From Taklimakanibacter albus (lineage in GTDB: Bacteria > Pseudomonadota > Alphaproteobacteria > Rhizobiales > Aestuariivirgaceae): a stretch of 64,000 nt of DNA. The stretch spans positions 152,343-216,342 of the forward strand of contig NZ_JAENHL010000004.1 in NCBI RefSeq assembly GCF_016595235.1. The letters are read 5' to 3'. How positions within the stretch are numbered: position 1 is the first letter of the stretch; each line of letters opens with the position of its first letter. Made by a program: the position numbers and the translations under genes. The notes below the pieces were generated by a model. The model was given only the letters and a program-made list of their open reading frames with translations, searched no databases and had not been told where the DNA came from. Positions 50,470-58,546 of the stretch are shown in pieces.

Positions 50470-50832
50470 ATGAAATCGAATCTTGCCGCTCTTGTCATAT
50501 TTGCCGTGTGCGCGGTCGCGGGCGGATCGATGCGCGGCCAGGCGGCAGAGACCGAGCCGGAGATCGAAGCCCCCGGCGCATCGCCTCTCGGTGCCCCGAT
50601 GCAAGGCAAGCCGGCGCGCGGCGCTCTCTTTTGCACCTATGAAGACCAAAGCAACGCCGAGGTCCATGTCCTCCTGTGCCGCTCGGAGATTTCCGAAGGG
50701 TGCGCGCTGACCAATCCCGTGCCGCTACGGGTTCTGATGAGCAGATATGACGGCGTGAAGATCCTCGCCATCGGCGCGAGCCCCGAAGGATGCTCGCGCG
50801 TGACCTTCACGGGCTCGCTGAAGACGAACTGA
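50470..50832 (+). CDS. Small secreted Cys-containing protein, tandem paralogue 2
   Basis: 120 residues from ATG 50470 (GTG 50464 adds two residues). Signal LAALVIFAVCAVAGG, then LFCTYEDQSNAEVHVLLCRSE, EGCALTNP and SPEGCSRVTFTGSLK. Shares C-Y, VH-L-CRS, C-L and GC-VT-G-LK with the gene upstream. The two probably form the same disulfide fold. Its last 26 bp overlap the 3' end of the convergent MFS gene. Confidence 0.65.
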   Translation: MKSNLAALVIFAVCAVAGGSMRGQAAETEPEIEAPGASPLGAPMQGKPARGALFCTYEDQSNAEVHVLLCRSEISEGCALTNPVPLRVLMSRYDGVKILAIGASPEGCSRVTFTGSLKTN

Positions 50833-51988
50833 CCGTCTTCGGCAGGAACAGCAGCACCAGCGCCGCCCCCACCCACAGGCTCGCCGTTGCCGCGAGGCTG
50901 GTGGCGAAGAAGCCGTAAGCCGCATAGACGCTGCCATAGACGCCGCCGCCGATGCCCACCGCGACATAGGTGATGAAGGAGAAGAGCCCCATGGCGGTCG
51001 AACGCTCGGCCGCCGGCGCCGCACCGATATAGGAGACGAGCACATTCATGCCGACATGCTGCACGAGGCCCCAGACCAGCGGATAGGCTATCGCCGTCCA
51101 CAGATTGAGCGTGGCGAAAGGCAGCAAAATGTAGTTGATGCCGACGACGAACAAGGCGGCCGCCATCAGCTTCGCCGGGCCTATCCGGTCGATGAAGCCA
51201 TCGAAGAAGACGGCGAGCCCGAAGCCGATGCCATAGGAGCAGGCGATAAGCCCGCCGAGCCAGGCGCCCGCCTGATGCAGATGGCGCGCGTGATCGCCGA
51301 GAAACGTATAGGTCTGATAGAAGCCGATCATGAAGACGAAGGTGGCGACAAGGGCCAGCGGAATGCCTTTCACCGCCAGCGCCCGGCGATAAGGCACCGG
51401 CCGCGAAGCGGCCGTCGCCTCCGCCCTCGGTAACAGCCCGATGCCGAAAATCATCACGGCCGAGATCAGGGCGACGGCAATGAAGGTGCCGCGCCAGTCG
51501 ACGAGGTCCGACAGGATGGCGGCGACCGGCACACCCGCCACCATCGCCACCGACCAGCCGAAGATCACCCGTCCCATGGCGCGTGAGCGCATATGGTCGG
51601 GAGTCAGATCGGCGGTGAGCGCGTAGGTGCCCGGGATGATTACGCCGGCGGCAAGGCCGGTGAGGAACTGTCCGGCCACCAGCACGCGCCAGTCGAAGGC
51701 GGCCGCGCATAGCGCCAGGCCCGCCGCGATGACGGCGAAAGCAATCTGCATGGCCTGGCGCTTCGGCCACTGGCCGAGCCGGGGCGCCGCCAGCAGCGCC
51801 GCCAGCGCCACGCCAACACCATAGGCGCCTGAGGCAATACCGATCTCGACCGGCCCTGCCGCCAGCGCGCGGGCGATGTCGGGAAGCATCGGCGACAGCA
51901 TCAGCGCCTGAATGCCGACGGCGGCAATGCCGCACATCAGGATCAGCAGATGGTTCTGCGAGGACGGGGCGCTGGTGACGGCGGTCAT
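50807..51988 (-). CDS. MFS transporter, 12-TM exporter-like
   Basis: 393 residues from ATG 51988 (MTAVTSAPSSQNHLLIL); an upstream in-frame start at 52027 would run into the regulator's promoter zone. Twelve membrane segments, a typical ALTADLTPDHMRSRAMGRVIFGWSVAMVAGVPVAA motif-A/C region and a mirrored second half. Divergent from an Lrp/AsnC regulator with about 108 bp between starts, the usual arrangement for an Lrp-controlled amino-acid or metabolite exporter. Substrate not seen. Confidence 0.88.
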   Translation of the reverse strand: MTAVTSAPSSQNHLLILMCGIAAVGIQALMLSPMLPDIARALAAGPVEIGIASGAYGVGVALAALLAAPRLGQWPKRQAMQIAFAVIAAGLALCAAAFDWRVLVAGQFLTGLAAGVIIPGTYALTADLTPDHMRSRAMGRVIFGWSVAMVAGVPVAAILSDLVDWRGTFIAVALISAVMIFGIGLLPRAEATAASRPVPYRRALAVKGIPLALVATFVFMIGFYQTYTFLGDHARHLHQAGAWLGGLIACSYGIGFGLAVFFDGFIDRIGPAKLMAAALFVVGINYILLPFATLNLWTAIAYPLVWGLVQHVGMNVLVSYIGAAPAAERSTAMGLFSFITYVAVGIGGGVYGSVYAAYGFFATSLAATASLWVGAALVLLFLPKTVSSSSASP

Positions 51989-52027
51989 TTTGTCTAACTC
52001 TGATAGAGAGATTACGATTTTTCCCAT

Positions 52028-52046
52028 ATCATGTTATGGTTATGAT
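52028..52046. promoter_or_regulatory. Candidate Lrp-type operator between MFS and Lrp genes
   Basis: ATCAT-N9-ATGAT inverted repeat in an A/T-rich stretch between the divergent MFS and Lrp/AsnC genes. Short arms, so only a weak candidate. Confidence 0.3.
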
Positions 52047-52096
52047 CAGGAATGGCTATTTTATACCATCCAAACCTCGTTAAGGGATAACCCGCA

Positions 52097-52552
52097 ATGG
52101 ATGCCACCGACCGAAAGCTGTTAGCCATCATGGCCGAGGATGCCTCGATCGCCTATCGCGACCTGGGCGAGAAGCTCGGCCTGTCCGCCCCTTCCGTCTA
52201 TGAACGGGTGAAGAAGCTCAAGAAGGAAGGCGCCATCCGCCGTACCACCATCGAAATCGACGGCGAGGCCATCGGCTGCCCCCTCCTCGCTTTCGTCCAT
52301 GTCACCACCGAGGGCTGGGGCAAGACGCCACAAATGCTGGCCATGGGCGAGGATCCGCGGGTCGAGGAGCTCCATTCGGTGGCCGGCGACAGCTGCATGA
52401 TCCTGAAAGTCCGCTGCGAGGGCACCCAGGCCCTCGAGCAGCTCCTGAAGCGCGTCTATGACATTCCAGGCGTGCGCAGCACCCGCTCCTATATCGCGCT
52501 CAACACCTTCCTGGAGCGCGGTCCCCGAACGGAGCTTTTCGCTAAAAATTAG
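52097..52552 (+). CDS. Lrp/AsnC-family transcriptional regulator
   Basis: 151 residues. N-terminal winged helix (MDATDRKLLAIMAEDASIAYRDLGEKLGLS, then VYERVKKLKKEGAIR) and a C-terminal RAM/AsnC ligand domain (VEELHSVAGDSCMILKVRCEG, then GVRSTRSYIALNTFLERGP). Such proteins form octamers that sense amino acids. It probably controls the divergent MFS gene and itself. A terminator-like hairpin lies 117 bp downstream. Confidence 0.93.
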   Translation: MDATDRKLLAIMAEDASIAYRDLGEKLGLSAPSVYERVKKLKKEGAIRRTTIEIDGEAIGCPLLAFVHVTTEGWGKTPQMLAMGEDPRVEELHSVAGDSCMILKVRCEGTQALEQLLKRVYDIPGVRSTRSYIALNTFLERGPRTELFAKN

Positions 52553-52668
52553 GTCAAAGCCAATTATTAACGGGCCCTTTCGCCGACCCCTGAGTTTTCA
52601 GGGTTGGTATTGAAACTCTTTACACGCGTCTCCCGTAACTAGGCACTAAGTGCAAGGCGACAGGAGGC

Positions 52669-52708
52669 GCGGTCCGATCCAGAGGGCGATCGGGCCGCGT
52701 TTTATTTC
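52669..52708 (+). terminator. Rho-independent terminator downstream of Lrp gene
   Basis: GCGGTCCGATC, loop CAGAGGGC, GATCGGGCCGC (one wobble pair), then GTTTTATTTC. Active on the plus strand only; the T-run overlaps the 3' end of the convergent SRPBCC gene. Confidence 0.7.
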
Positions 52709-53232
52709 TCCGCCAGCGCCTTCAGCCTGGCGAGGCCCTTTTCATTGTCGGGCCCGAAAGTGCGATCGTAGAGCAGCCCCATCCAGCGCTCGAGCGGATT
52801 GCGCAAAAGCGTCTTGAAACCCCAGGTGACCCGCGTCTCGTCGGCGATGGCCGAGAAATCCAGATAGGCCACCGCATCGCCCATGCCGCCGAAATCGAGC
52901 GTCGTGGCGAAGCGTTTGTTGGGCTGGTAGTCGACGACCGTCTGCGAACCGGAGCCGAGCTGCGGATTGTCGGAGGTCCAGGACATCTTCTGCCCGATGC
53001 CGATCTCCGGCCCTTCGAACGTATAATGCAGCCCGGGATCGACCTCCGCCCAGGGTGAGAGCTCCCTGAACCGCTTGAGATCGGCGGCGATGGCGAAGAC
53101 TTTGTCCGGCGGCGCCGCGATGGTGATCCGGCGTTCGACCACCGCCTCGCCCGGCAGCACATAGGCGCCGCCCATGAATACGACGAGAAGCGCGATCAGC
53201 GCATAGACGACGCCCAGCACGACTTTCTTCAT
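52702..53232 (-). CDS. SRPBCC-family (polyketide_cyc2-like) membrane-anchored protein
   Basis: 176 residues from ATG 53232 (MKKVVLGVVYALIALLVVFMGG), whose N-terminus is a membrane anchor. The rest is a START/Bet v1-like SRPBCC barrel (RRITIAAPPDKVFAIAADLKRF, WAEVDPGLHYTFEGPEIGIG, DETRVTWGFKTLLRNPLERWMGL). It binds a hydrophobic ligand or acts in toxin/antibiotic handling; role not known. More upstream frame text lies in a palindromic repeat and is not coding. Confidence 0.82.
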   Translation of the reverse strand: MKKVVLGVVYALIALLVVFMGGAYVLPGEAVVERRITIAAPPDKVFAIAADLKRFRELSPWAEVDPGLHYTFEGPEIGIGQKMSWTSDNPQLGSGSQTVVDYQPNKRFATTLDFGGMGDAVAYLDFSAIADETRVTWGFKTLLRNPLERWMGLLYDRTFGPDNEKGLARLKALAEK

Positions 53233-53244
53233 GGCTTCCTTCTG

Positions 53245-53301
53245 GAGCCCTTCCCGTTTTGATCGAATCGTTTCGATTCGATCAAAACGGAAAAAGGGCT
53301 C
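53245..53301. repeat. Long perfect hairpin repeat upstream of SRPBCC gene
   Basis: CCGTTTTGATCGAATCG (53254-53270), loop TTT, CGATTCGATCAAAACGG (53274-53290) is a perfect 17-bp stem, and outer arms GAGCCCTT/AAGGGCTC (53245-53252 / 53294-53301) extend it. REP/mosaic-type element. Confidence 0.8.
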
Positions 53302-53317
53302 GAATACATATAATCTG

Positions 53318-53365
53318 GAGCGCTTCCTTATCGCCAAAGTCGAGCAACTTTGGCGGGAAGCGCTC
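53318..53365. repeat. Second hairpin repeat, before the GNAT gene
   Basis: GAGCGCTTCC...CCAAAGT (53318-53340) faces ACTTTGG...GGAAGCGCTC (53348-53365) around a short CGAGCA-type loop. It lies 16 bp from the 17-bp hairpin and may form one mosaic unit with it. Confidence 0.75.
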
Positions 53366-53401
53366 TGGTCCTGACTGACGGGCGCTTCTATAGCTTAGGC
53401 C

Positions 53402-53857
53402 ATGCGCCCTGCCCAACTCTTCTGCATCAGGCCCTTGGAGCCGCGCGATCTTGACGCGGCGGCCGCAGCCGCCAATGCCGCATGCCGCCAGGCCTATGCG
53501 TTTTTTGGTTATGACCAACCCGTCTCGGCGAGCCGCGAGCGCATCCGCGAGGCCCAGGCGCACGGGGAAAGATGTTTCGTGCCCGAGGTCGCCGGCGTGG
53601 TCGTCGGCATCCTGACGCTGAAGCCCGCTTTTATCGACCGGCTGTTCATCTCGCCCTGCTGGCAAGGTCACGGCATGGGCTCCGCCTGTCTCGATTTCAC
53701 CAAGTCGCTCTACCCGTCCGGCCTCGAGCTCCACTGTGCTCAGCAGAACTACCCTGCCCGTCGCCTCTATGAGCGTCACGGCTTCATTGCCGTGGCCGAG
53801 TACATCTACGAGCCGATCGGCATCGGCGACGTCGTCTATCGCTGGCCGGGGAGCTGA
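53402..53857 (+). CDS. GNAT-family N-acetyltransferase
   Basis: 151 residues of GNAT fold: IRPLEPRDLDAAAAAANAAC start, acetyl-CoA loop FISPCWQGHGMGSACLDF (the Q/RxxGxG/A motif), and LHCAQQNYPARRLYERHGFIAV for motif B. It should move an acetyl group from acetyl-CoA to a small amine or protein. Begins 36 bp after the mosaic repeat; the last 22 bp overlap the 3' end of the convergent LysR gene. Confidence 0.87.
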   Translation: MRPAQLFCIRPLEPRDLDAAAAAANAACRQAYAFFGYDQPVSASRERIREAQAHGERCFVPEVAGVVVGILTLKPAFIDRLFISPCWQGHGMGSACLDFTKSLYPSGLELHCAQQNYPARRLYERHGFIAVAEYIYEPIGIGDVVYRWPGS

Positions 53858-54741
53858 TACGGCGTCGGGCTGAGAAACCTGCACATCTGTCTTTGGCAGA
53901 AATTCAGATAGGCCCGCACGATGCTGGAAGGATTGCGATGCGAGGGATAGACCAGATTGATCTGCTGCTCCGGCAAGGGATGCCCGGCGAGCACTGGGCA
54001 GAGATGACCGCTACGCAAGCCTTGCGTCGCAAGGAAGGGCGGCAGTTCGGTCACCGCCTCCCCGGCCAGCGCCCGGCTGCGCAGATGCTCGTAATTGTTC
54101 GTGGTCAGCATCGCCTTCGGCTCGAAGACAATGTCGCCCAGACGCCACATGGGCGGTGCACTCGCATCCCGCGACCATCCGGCGCAAGGATAGCGATGGA
54201 GGTCCTCCGGAACGACGGGCTCGCCGAGGCGTCGCAACAATCTGGGGCTGGCGACCAGCACATGGCGGTAGGCCAGCAATAGCCGCGCGACCATCGCCTC
54301 ATGCATGATGGCGCCGACGCGCAGCGCGACATCAATGCCGTCCTGGACGAGATCGACGCGCCGCTCCGTTTCATAGACGCTGACCTGAATACCCGGATAT
54401 TCGCGTTGAAAGGCGCTCAGCAGTTCCCACCACGGCTCAAATACCGGCGGCAAAGACAATCTGAGGCGTCCCCTCAGGCAGTCCTGATCGCTCCTCACCG
54501 TCTGCTCGGCTTCGAGAAGCGCGTCGATACCGCGGAGCGCATGTTCGTAGAGGCGCATGCCCGCATCGGTCAGCTTTATTCCGCGTGCGGAGCGTTCCAG
54601 AAGCTGAACCTTGAGATCCTGCTCGAGCTCGCGCATCCGCCGGCTGAGTGTCGGCAGCGGCGTGTTCAGGCGCGATGCGGCCGCTGACAGGCTGCCGGCC
54701 TGCACGACATTCACAAACATCTGCACGGCATTCAGATCCAT
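53836..54741 (-). CDS. LysR-family transcriptional regulator
   Basis: 301 residues from ATG 54741 (MDLNAVQMFVNVVQAGSLS). Helix-turn-helix SLSAAASRLNTPLPTLSRRM with LLERSARGIKLTDAGMRLYEHA, then an effector domain with DVALRVGAIMHEAMVARLL and a typical C-terminus. It belongs to the DmlR/AaeR-like group (RRVDLVQDGIDVALRVG). Divergent from the gene at 54902 (160-bp gap), which it probably controls. The 54-codon upstream extension is an artefact of the open frame. Confidence 0.9.
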   Translation of the reverse strand: MDLNAVQMFVNVVQAGSLSAAASRLNTPLPTLSRRMRELEQDLKVQLLERSARGIKLTDAGMRLYEHALRGIDALLEAEQTVRSDQDCLRGRLRLSLPPVFEPWWELLSAFQREYPGIQVSVYETERRVDLVQDGIDVALRVGAIMHEAMVARLLLAYRHVLVASPRLLRRLGEPVVPEDLHRYPCAGWSRDASAPPMWRLGDIVFEPKAMLTTNNYEHLRSRALAGEAVTELPPFLATQGLRSGHLCPVLAGHPLPEQQINLVYPSHRNPSSIVRAYLNFCQRQMCRFLSPTPYQLPGQR

Positions 54742-54901
54742 CTTTGGTGCACTTCCACAAACGATAGGCTGACTGTCATATTTGCTACTACCGCAGCGTG
54801 CAAGCCCGCTTACAGTGTTGCTCATCGGCGAGGCACACGCTTCGTCCGCATGGGAGTGCTTAACGATGAACTGAGTTGGTTGGCAGGATCCGGAGGCAAA
54901 C

Positions 54902-55690
54902 ATGAACGCTCAAATCACGGCGGAGATCCGTGGCTACGATATCGGCCCGATCAACGCCAAGGCCGGTTTTACGTCCGATATCACCCTGGCGGCGGATATA
55001 ACGCCACAAAACCTCATAGACATGGTGGAGCGCGAGCGCCCCAATATGGATATCCGTCCGGGCATGCGGCACAAATACACGCCGCTGCGTTTCGATCCCG
55101 CCACCGGGTATCTCTACAATGGCGGGCGCTATCTCTTCGACACCTGGGAGAATGTTCTCGACTACAACCACTACACGAATGAGGTGCTCGAGCCCGAGCC
55201 CGGTGTCAAATTCTGGACGCGTCCCTCTTTCGTCCATGTCGACAAGCATTACTGGCGGGTTACCGGCGCCCATGATTTCAAGCCGCTCGCCACCGCGCAC
55301 CACATCAACCGTTTCGAGCGCCATGCTTACACCAACCAGGATGCGGCGGACCTGCTCACGCGTGCCTGGCCGGCGATCCGGGACGATGCCCAGAAGCAGG
55401 GGCTGTCGAGCGTCTGGCTGATGTATCAGCCGGAGGAAAGGCAGATCGGCATCGTCGCAGTCGCCGCCAGGAGCGCCGACAAGGACCCGGCGACCGCCCT
55501 CGCGAAAGGTTTGGCCGTGCTGGAGGCAGCCCCTCCTGTCGGTCGCCTGCTGCCCGGCGAGCTCGGTCTGACGAAACTCTTCGACCGGACCAGCCTCATC
55601 GGCTCCTCATGGCTGCCTTGGTCCCGGGCACTCGGCGGGGCGCACTCGTCCTTCCCCGTCTCTCCACCGCATCCATTGCCGCAGCTCTGA
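54902..55690 (+). CDS. Protein of unknown function, LysR-associated
   Basis: 262 residues, family not recognised. Two halves can be seen: an N-terminal part rich in aromatic residues (PLRFDPATGYLYNGGRYLFDTWENVLDY; KFWTRPSFVHVDKHYWRVTGAHDF) and a second part with HHINRFERHAY and LSSVWLMYQPEERQIGIVAVAAR, which suggests ferredoxin-like dimeric alpha/beta-barrel units. The C-terminus is Ser/Pro-rich. No signal or membrane span. GGAGG lies before ATG 54902. Divergent from a LysR gene, and a terminator closes it before an EthD-domain gene. Confidence 0.72.
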   Translation: MNAQITAEIRGYDIGPINAKAGFTSDITLAADITPQNLIDMVERERPNMDIRPGMRHKYTPLRFDPATGYLYNGGRYLFDTWENVLDYNHYTNEVLEPEPGVKFWTRPSFVHVDKHYWRVTGAHDFKPLATAHHINRFERHAYTNQDAADLLTRAWPAIRDDAQKQGLSSVWLMYQPEERQIGIVAVAARSADKDPATALAKGLAVLEAAPPVGRLLPGELGLTKLFDRTSLIGSSWLPWSRALGGAHSSFPVSPPHPLPQL

Positions 55691-55769
55691 TCGCGGTGGC
55701 ATGAGGAACCTGACCCCACAGGCGTCAGGTCGAACAACCGGCCGTTTTCTGCACAAGAGCCGGGGGCGT

Positions 55770-55800
55770 GGGGGAGCGTGACGAGCGCTCCCCCTTTTTT
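55770..55800 (+). terminator. Rho-independent terminator
   Basis: GGGGGAGCG, loop TGACGAG, CGCTCCCCC, then TTTTTT. Perfect 9-bp stem and T6. Ends the transcript of the 54902-55690 gene. Confidence 0.88.
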
Positions 55801-55826
55801 CTTCGAAGCAAATGACGGGGAACATC

Positions 55827-56210
55827 ATGATCAAGCTGATCTACGCCCTCAGGCGGCGCAATGACTTCTCGCTCCAAGCGTTCCATGAGCGCTGGCTCGT
55901 CCACGGCCGGCTGGTGACCGAGGTCGCGGCGGCGATACGTGCAAGCGACTATTTCCAGAGCCATACGATCGATGCACCGGTGAACGTCCAGCTCGCGGCA
56001 ATGCGCGGGATAACGGCGCCGCCTTTCGACGGGGTCGCTGAGATATGGTGGACGTCGCTTGACGAGCTCATGATAGGCGCCGCGAGCCGCGAAGGCCAGG
56101 CCGCCTATGCCCGCCTCCTCGAGGACGAAAGGCAGTTCATCGACCTCGCCAACTCGTCCATCTTCCTGACCGAGGAGCACACCATCTTCGGCAATCGAGG
56201 CCGCCGCTGA
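55827..56210 (+). CDS. EthD-domain protein
   Basis: 127 residues from ATG 55827 (MIKLIYALRRRNDFSLQAFHERW). The EthD-type dimeric alpha/beta barrel has LVHGRLVTEVAAAIRASDYFQSH, FDGVAEIWWTSLDELM and LARLLEDERQFIDL-like text. EthD proteins assist ether-degrading P450s or bind small aromatic compounds. It follows the terminator, so has its own promoter, and ends 12 bp before the convergent TRAP operon. Confidence 0.82.
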   Translation: MIKLIYALRRRNDFSLQAFHERWLVHGRLVTEVAAAIRASDYFQSHTIDAPVNVQLAAMRGITAPPFDGVAEIWWTSLDELMIGAASREGQAAYARLLEDERQFIDLANSSIFLTEEHTIFGNRGRR

Positions 56211-56222
56211 CTTCCCCTTGCC

Positions 56223-57554
56223 TCAATGCCCATAGACCTGGCGCGGCAGCCAGAGGCCGATCTCCGGGAAAACATAGAGCAGCACCATGGCGATGAGCAC
56301 GATGAAGATGAACGGCATCACGCCTTTGAAGATGTCGTTGATGTTCACATGCTTCGGCGCCACGCCCTTCAGATAGAACGGCGCCATGGCGACCGGTGGC
56401 GACAGGAACGACGTCTGGATGTTGAGCGCGATCAGGAGCCCGAAGAACAACGGATCGATGCCGAAATGCTCGAGCAGCGGCAGGAAGATCGGCACGAAGA
56501 TGACGATGATCTCGGTCCATTCGAGCGGCCAGCCCAGGATGAAGATGATGATCTGGCTGACGATCAGGAAGGTGACCGGCGACAGATCGAGCCCGACCAC
56601 GAAATCCTTGATCACCGCATCGCCGCCAAGCGCTGCGAAGACGGCCGAGAACATGAAGGAGCCGACGAACAGCCAGCCGACCATCGCCGAGGTGCGGGCG
56701 GTCAGATAGACCGACTCGCGCAGCTTCTCATAGCTGAGCGAGCGATAGGCCGCCGCCAGGATGAGCGCGCCGAGCGCGCCGATCGCCGCGGCTTCCGAGG
56801 GCGTCGCGAGCCCGAACATGATGGCGCCCAGCACCGAGAAGATCAGGAGAGCCAGCGGCAGGAACGACGTGGCGAGCTGATAAAGAACTGTCGCATAAGG
56901 CACGTCGCGTTCGGCCTTGGGCATTGGCGGCGCCAGTGACGGGTTGATCAGCACCCGGATCATCACATAGGCCATATAGAGCCCGGCCAGCATGAGCCCG
57001 GGGAAAAACGCGCCGGCATAGAGCTGCACCGGCGACACGCCGGCCGTCGCTCCGTAGAGGATGAGCATGATCGAGGGCGGAATGAGAATCCCGAGACAGC
57101 CGCCGGCGCAGACGACGCCGGCCGACAGCTTCACGTCATAACCGTGCCGCAGCATCGCCGGGAATGCCAGAAGTCCCATCAGCGTCACCACCGCGCCGAC
57201 AATGCCGGTGGCGGTGGCGAAGAGCGCGCAGGTGGCGAGCGTCGCGATGGCGAGCGACCCCGGCAAGGCGCCGGAGGCGAGCTGGATCGACCGGAACAGG
57301 CGGTCGAGGATGTTGGCGCGCTCGACGATATACCCCATGAAGACGAAGAGCGGCACGGAGATCAGCACGTCGTTGGTCATCACCGACCAGGTGCGCTGGA
57401 CGAGCAGCGCCGCCACCGTGTCGATATTGCCGTCATAGGCGAGGAAGGCAAAGCCTACGCCCATCGCCATCAGCGTGAAGGCGATCGGGAAGCCCAGCAT
57501 GATCAGGAAGATGAAGAGGACGAGCATGAGCACGCCCAGTTGCGGGTCGGTCAT
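56223..57554 (-). CDS. TRAP transporter large permease (DctM/TakM-like)
   Basis: 443 residues with about twelve membrane spans of the DctM family: MLVLFIFLIMLGFPIAFTLMAMGVGF, RTWSVMTNDVLISVPLFVFMGYIVERA, LGILIPPSIMLILYG and the C-terminal IALNIQTSFLSPPVAMAPFYLKGVAP. It is the main transport channel, driven by a sodium or proton gradient. Its GTG/ATG overlaps the small permease stop by 4 bp. Confidence 0.94.
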   Translation of the reverse strand: MTDPQLGVLMLVLFIFLIMLGFPIAFTLMAMGVGFAFLAYDGNIDTVAALLVQRTWSVMTNDVLISVPLFVFMGYIVERANILDRLFRSIQLASGALPGSLAIATLATCALFATATGIVGAVVTLMGLLAFPAMLRHGYDVKLSAGVVCAGGCLGILIPPSIMLILYGATAGVSPVQLYAGAFFPGLMLAGLYMAYVMIRVLINPSLAPPMPKAERDVPYATVLYQLATSFLPLALLIFSVLGAIMFGLATPSEAAAIGALGALILAAAYRSLSYEKLRESVYLTARTSAMVGWLFVGSFMFSAVFAALGGDAVIKDFVVGLDLSPVTFLIVSQIIIFILGWPLEWTEIIVIFVPIFLPLLEHFGIDPLFFGLLIALNIQTSFLSPPVAMAPFYLKGVAPKHVNINDIFKGVMPFIFIVLIAMVLLYVFPEIGLWLPRQVYGH

Positions 57555-58453
57555 GGACGGCCTCCGGTCGGATTGGCGGCTTCGGCATGCTGGGCGAGGA
57601 TGACATTCTCCAGCTCTTCGACGTCATGCAGCCTTTGCGGCCACTCGCCGCGCCTGAGGCAGAAGATGCAGCGCGCCACTTCGACGATGCCCTGGAGCAG
57701 CAGCAGCACGCCGGTCGCCGGGATCAGTGTCTTGTATTGATAGACCGGCAGGCCGTCGGGGCTGTAGGCCGAATGCTCATGCGTCATCCAGGATTGCGCC
57801 GCGAAGCCGTAGCCCGCGAAGATGAAAGCGATGATTCCGGGAAAGAAGAACAGGAAGTAAAGCACCAGGTCCATCAGAGCCTGGCGGCGCGGCGACCAGG
57901 TGCGGTAGAGAAAATCGCCGCGCACATGCGCGTTGCGCGACAGCGCATAGGCGCCCGCCATGATGAACAGCGCGCCATAAAGGATGTAGCTCGCATCATA
58001 GGCCCAGGTGGTCGGCGACCTCAGCACATAACGCGAGAAGACCTCATAGCTCACGGCGACAGTCAGAATGACGATCGACCAGGCGAAGAGCTTGCCGACG
58101 AATGTCGAGACCTGATCCACCGGAATGAGGACGCGTTGCAGCCGCGGCCCCCAGCCCTCGTCGACCGAGCGCTTGGCGAGGTTCATCGCGAAGCTCGCCA
58201 GGATGGCGATGGCGCCCAACCAGAAGAGCCACGGCGAATAGGCCCAAGTCCCGCGCTCGGCATGCGCCGCGGCAAGCGGCGCACAGCGCTCGAACGGGCC
58301 GAAGAGACAGAGGAAGACCTGGTTGGGCCGGAGACCCTTGCCCGCCACCAGGCCGCCGACCTGCCCATAGGCATAAAGCGACCAGAAGATCGCCAGGATG
58401 ATGAGCGCCACCCCTCCGCCAAAGAGGAAAAGTGGCAGGCGCTGATTTTTCAT
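57551..58453 (-). CDS. TRAP transporter small permease (DctQ), long form
   Basis: 300 residues from ATG 58453 (MKNQRLPLFLFGGGVALIIL). Common DctQ proteins have about 170-200 residues; this one has an N-terminal extra part of about 130 residues with two spans (ALIILAIFWSLYAYG and LFWLGAIAILASFAMNL), then the usual four-helix DctQ unit (KLFAWSIVILTVAVSYEVFSRYVLRSPTTWAYD). The long form is known from TakQ-like systems. Couples the binding protein to the large permease. Confidence 0.88.
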   Translation of the reverse strand: MKNQRLPLFLFGGGVALIILAIFWSLYAYGQVGGLVAGKGLRPNQVFLCLFGPFERCAPLAAAHAERGTWAYSPWLFWLGAIAILASFAMNLAKRSVDEGWGPRLQRVLIPVDQVSTFVGKLFAWSIVILTVAVSYEVFSRYVLRSPTTWAYDASYILYGALFIMAGAYALSRNAHVRGDFLYRTWSPRRQALMDLVLYFLFFFPGIIAFIFAGYGFAAQSWMTHEHSAYSPDGLPVYQYKTLIPATGVLLLLQGIVEVARCIFCLRRGEWPQRLHDVEELENVILAQHAEAANPTGGRP

Positions 58454-58546
58454 GGCGCCGTCACGCGGTCCGACAACAGCACACAACTCCCCTTCCAATT
58501 AGGCCGTCGCCTGCCCCGCGCAGACGACGCATCATGCGGCTGAAGC

